NCBI GenBank assembly: GCA_900546085.1
Contig: URBS01000116.1
Span: 1-6,462, forward strand
Direction: 5' to 3'
Source: an uncultured Collinsella sp.
GTDB lineage: Bacteria > Actinomycetota > Coriobacteriia > Coriobacteriales > Coriobacteriaceae
DNA: 6,462 nucleotides
Shown here piece by piece: positions 5,056 to 6,462 of this stretch. The first letter of the stretch is position 1. The number at the start of each line of letters is the position of its first letter. Below the pieces are notes generated by a model, which was given only the letters and a program-made list of their open reading frames with translations, was not told the origin of the DNA and did not search any database. A program made the translations under genes and the position numbers.

Positions 5056-6462
5056 CTATTTAGAATCCGAGTCGTCCATGGAGCCGTCAATGCCGGTATT
5101 GGTATCGTCGTCCGAGTTAGAGTCATCGTCCTTGGCAAAGGGGTTCTTAAAGAAGCCCGTGGCATCGGGTTGCAGACCCGAGAGCTTAATCCAGGGATTA
5201 TCGAGTTCGGGCTTGGGCATGGCCTTGGCCTCGGGCGCGGTCTCGTTGCCGATGAGCTCGGACTCATAGATGAACGTATCGTCGCCAAGCGCGTCGTAGG
5301 CGGCAACTGGGTTACCCTCGGTATCGCGATACGGAGTGCCCTTAAACACGGCGCCGTCGTATGCCACGAGCTGACGGCCGGTCTCGTTCTCAAAGTAGTA
5401 GACGAAGATGCCCTTGAGGGCCGCGCACAGCGGAATGGCGATAACCATGCCGATGGGACCCATGAGTGCCGAACCGATAACGAGCGCCGTGAGGCTCATG
5501 ATGGGATGCACCTGCACCGAGCTCTGCATGACCTTAGGCGAAATGACATTATCGGTGACGTTTTGAGCCACCATGGTCACGACAAGCGTCCATAACGCCA
5601 GCATAGGGCTGAACATAAACCCGAGCACCGTGGCGATCGCCGCGCTCACCCAGGGACCGACAACCGGAACCAAGTGCATAATGCCGGTGAAGATGGCCAT
5701 AAGTGCTGCGTATGGATGGCCAATGAGCGTAAAGCCGATAAAGGCAAGGATGCCACCGCAGATCGACGTTACGACCATGCCGCGCATATAGCCGCCGACC
5801 GAGCGTGAAAGGATGGCAACCATAAAGCGGTACGAGGTCTCTTTTTCCTGTCCGATGATGGTGCAGACCTCGTGGTGCATGCGGGGATAATCGCAGGCAA
5901 GCCAGTAGGCAAGCACCAGACCCAGGAAGATGACGAACAGCTGCGAGGCCGTGTTGGTAATGAGCGGAAACACACCGCGGCCGAGCTCAGCAGCGATTTG
6001 CGAGACGTACTTGGACGCTACGGTAACCAGCGAAGAAAGATTGTCGTCCAGATACTCCTTGAGCGGCGTGTTGTTGAGCGTCTTAGCGTGCGAGAGCATC
6101 TCGTTGAGATCGCCACCCGCAACACGAAGCTGCTCGGGCAGGCGGCTCAGGACTTCCATGATTTGACCTAGCAAAATAGGCGATAGGATGCAGACGACGC
6201 CGACGAGCACGGCAACAACCACAATGAGTGCGATGAGCGAACCGAGGCCACGTCCGACGCCGTGATGCTCGAGCCAGTTGGTGATCGGAGACATCACAAA
6301 AGCGATGATGGAACCGACAGCGAGAAACTCGATGACCGGTGCCAGGATGCCCATAAGGTTAAAGATGACGGCAGCGATGACAATGCAGCCGACGACGCCC
6401 CAAATGCGCAGCGTCAGAATGCGGGTATCGCGAAGCGTGCGGTCGATTTGTTGGGGGAGCTC
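5056..6462 (-). CDS. AI-2E (TqsA/YdiK) family membrane transporter, 5' end outside window
   Basis: Polytopic inner-membrane protein of the AI-2E transporter family (PF01594 type). Members have been linked to autoinducer-2 export and to Na+/H+ antiport, so the substrate is unknown. The frame stays open to the right edge, giving 468 visible codons; the ATG at 6354 is internal, since TM helix residues (IWGVVGCIVIAAIVF) precede it. Numbered from the edge, LVPVVGPWVSAAIATVLGF is at about 264-282. The family signature AQNVTDNVISPKVM is at about 299-312, followed by VHPIMSLTALVIGSALMGPI and GMVIAIPLCAALKGIF. An amphipathic soluble segment lies at about 100-165. After the last helix comes a cytoplasmic extension of about 110 residues, longer than usual, ending in an acidic tail (KDDDSNSDDDTNTG onward, to DDSDSK). 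It meets the small plus-strand gene tail to tail. Its transcript probably ends at the terminator near 4673-4702. Confidence 0.93.
   Translation of the reverse strand, partial: ELPQQIDRTLRDTRILTLRIWGVVGCIVIAAVIFNLMGILAPVIEFLAVGSIIAFVMSPITNWLEHHGVGRGLGSLIALIVVVAVLVGVVCILSPILLGQIMEVLSRLPEQLRVAGGDLNEMLSHAKTLNNTPLKEYLDDNLSSLVTVASKYVSQIAAELGRGVFPLITNTASQLFVIFLGLVLAYWLACDYPRMHHEVCTIIGQEKETSYRFMVAILSRSVGGYMRGMVVTSICGGILAFIGFTLIGHPYAALMAIFTGIMHLVPVVGPWVSAAIATVLGFMFSPMLALWTLVVTMVAQNVTDNVISPKVMQSSVQVHPIMSLTALVIGSALMGPIGMVIAIPLCAALKGIFVYYFENETGRQLVAYDGAVFKGTPYRDTEGNPVAAYDALGDDTFIYESELIGNETAPEAKAMPKPELDNPWIKLSGLQPDATGFFKNPFAKDDDSNSDDDTNTGIDGSMDDSDSK

Noticed and set aside
5170..5595. Plus-strand open frame (141 codons) opposite the transporter gene
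   Set aside because: Antisense shadow of the well-supported transporter frame, Gly/Leu/His-rich, with no ribosome site that I can see.

Overview
The window looks like chromosomal core DNA from a moderately GC-rich Gram-positive bacterium. The best guess is an actinobacterium of the Coriobacteriia type, such as a Collinsella relative. This rests on gene order, GC-rich codon use and protein style recalled from memory, not on a database search. Rows of the flanking genes that I counted by hand are about 60-67% G+C.

Layout on the minus strand, in transcription order from the right edge: (1) an AI-2E (TqsA/YdiK) family membrane transporter, open through the right edge so its start lies outside; (2) a 209-base intergenic block with a rho-independent terminator, a probable alaS promoter and an imperfect dyad in the alaS leader; (3) alaS, alanyl-tRNA synthetase, 885 aa from its Shine-Dalgarno-supported start; (4) ruvX/yqgF, 17 nt after alaS; (5) mltG, overlapping the end of ruvX by 8 nt; (6) the first 22 codons of a probable YqeG-type HAD phosphatase, starting 2 nt after the mltG stop. 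Genes 3 to 6 are packed as one operon. It joins tRNA charging, a RuvC-fold nuclease-like protein linked to rRNA processing, and the peptidoglycan terminating transglycosylase. I see no internal terminator in it.

The one gene on the plus strand is a small unrecognised two-helix membrane protein of 79 aa (4810-5049). It lies tail to tail with the transporter, with 6 nt between the stop codons. It is clearly AT-richer (about 42% G+C by my count) than its neighbours. In front of it is a perfect tandem duplication of a 16-bp unit. Each unit carries a TGTA-N4-TACA dyad, and the two dyads fall on a plausible sigma70-type promoter, like a double operator. The only terminator that could end the transporter transcript lies beyond this small gene, so the transporter 3' UTR would be antisense to the whole of it. 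This looks like a small regulated cassette inserted into an otherwise conserved housekeeping region, and it is the most interesting part of the window.

No tRNA, rRNA, CRISPR array, insertion sequence or T-box leader was seen. No stretch over 300 bases lacks a gene.
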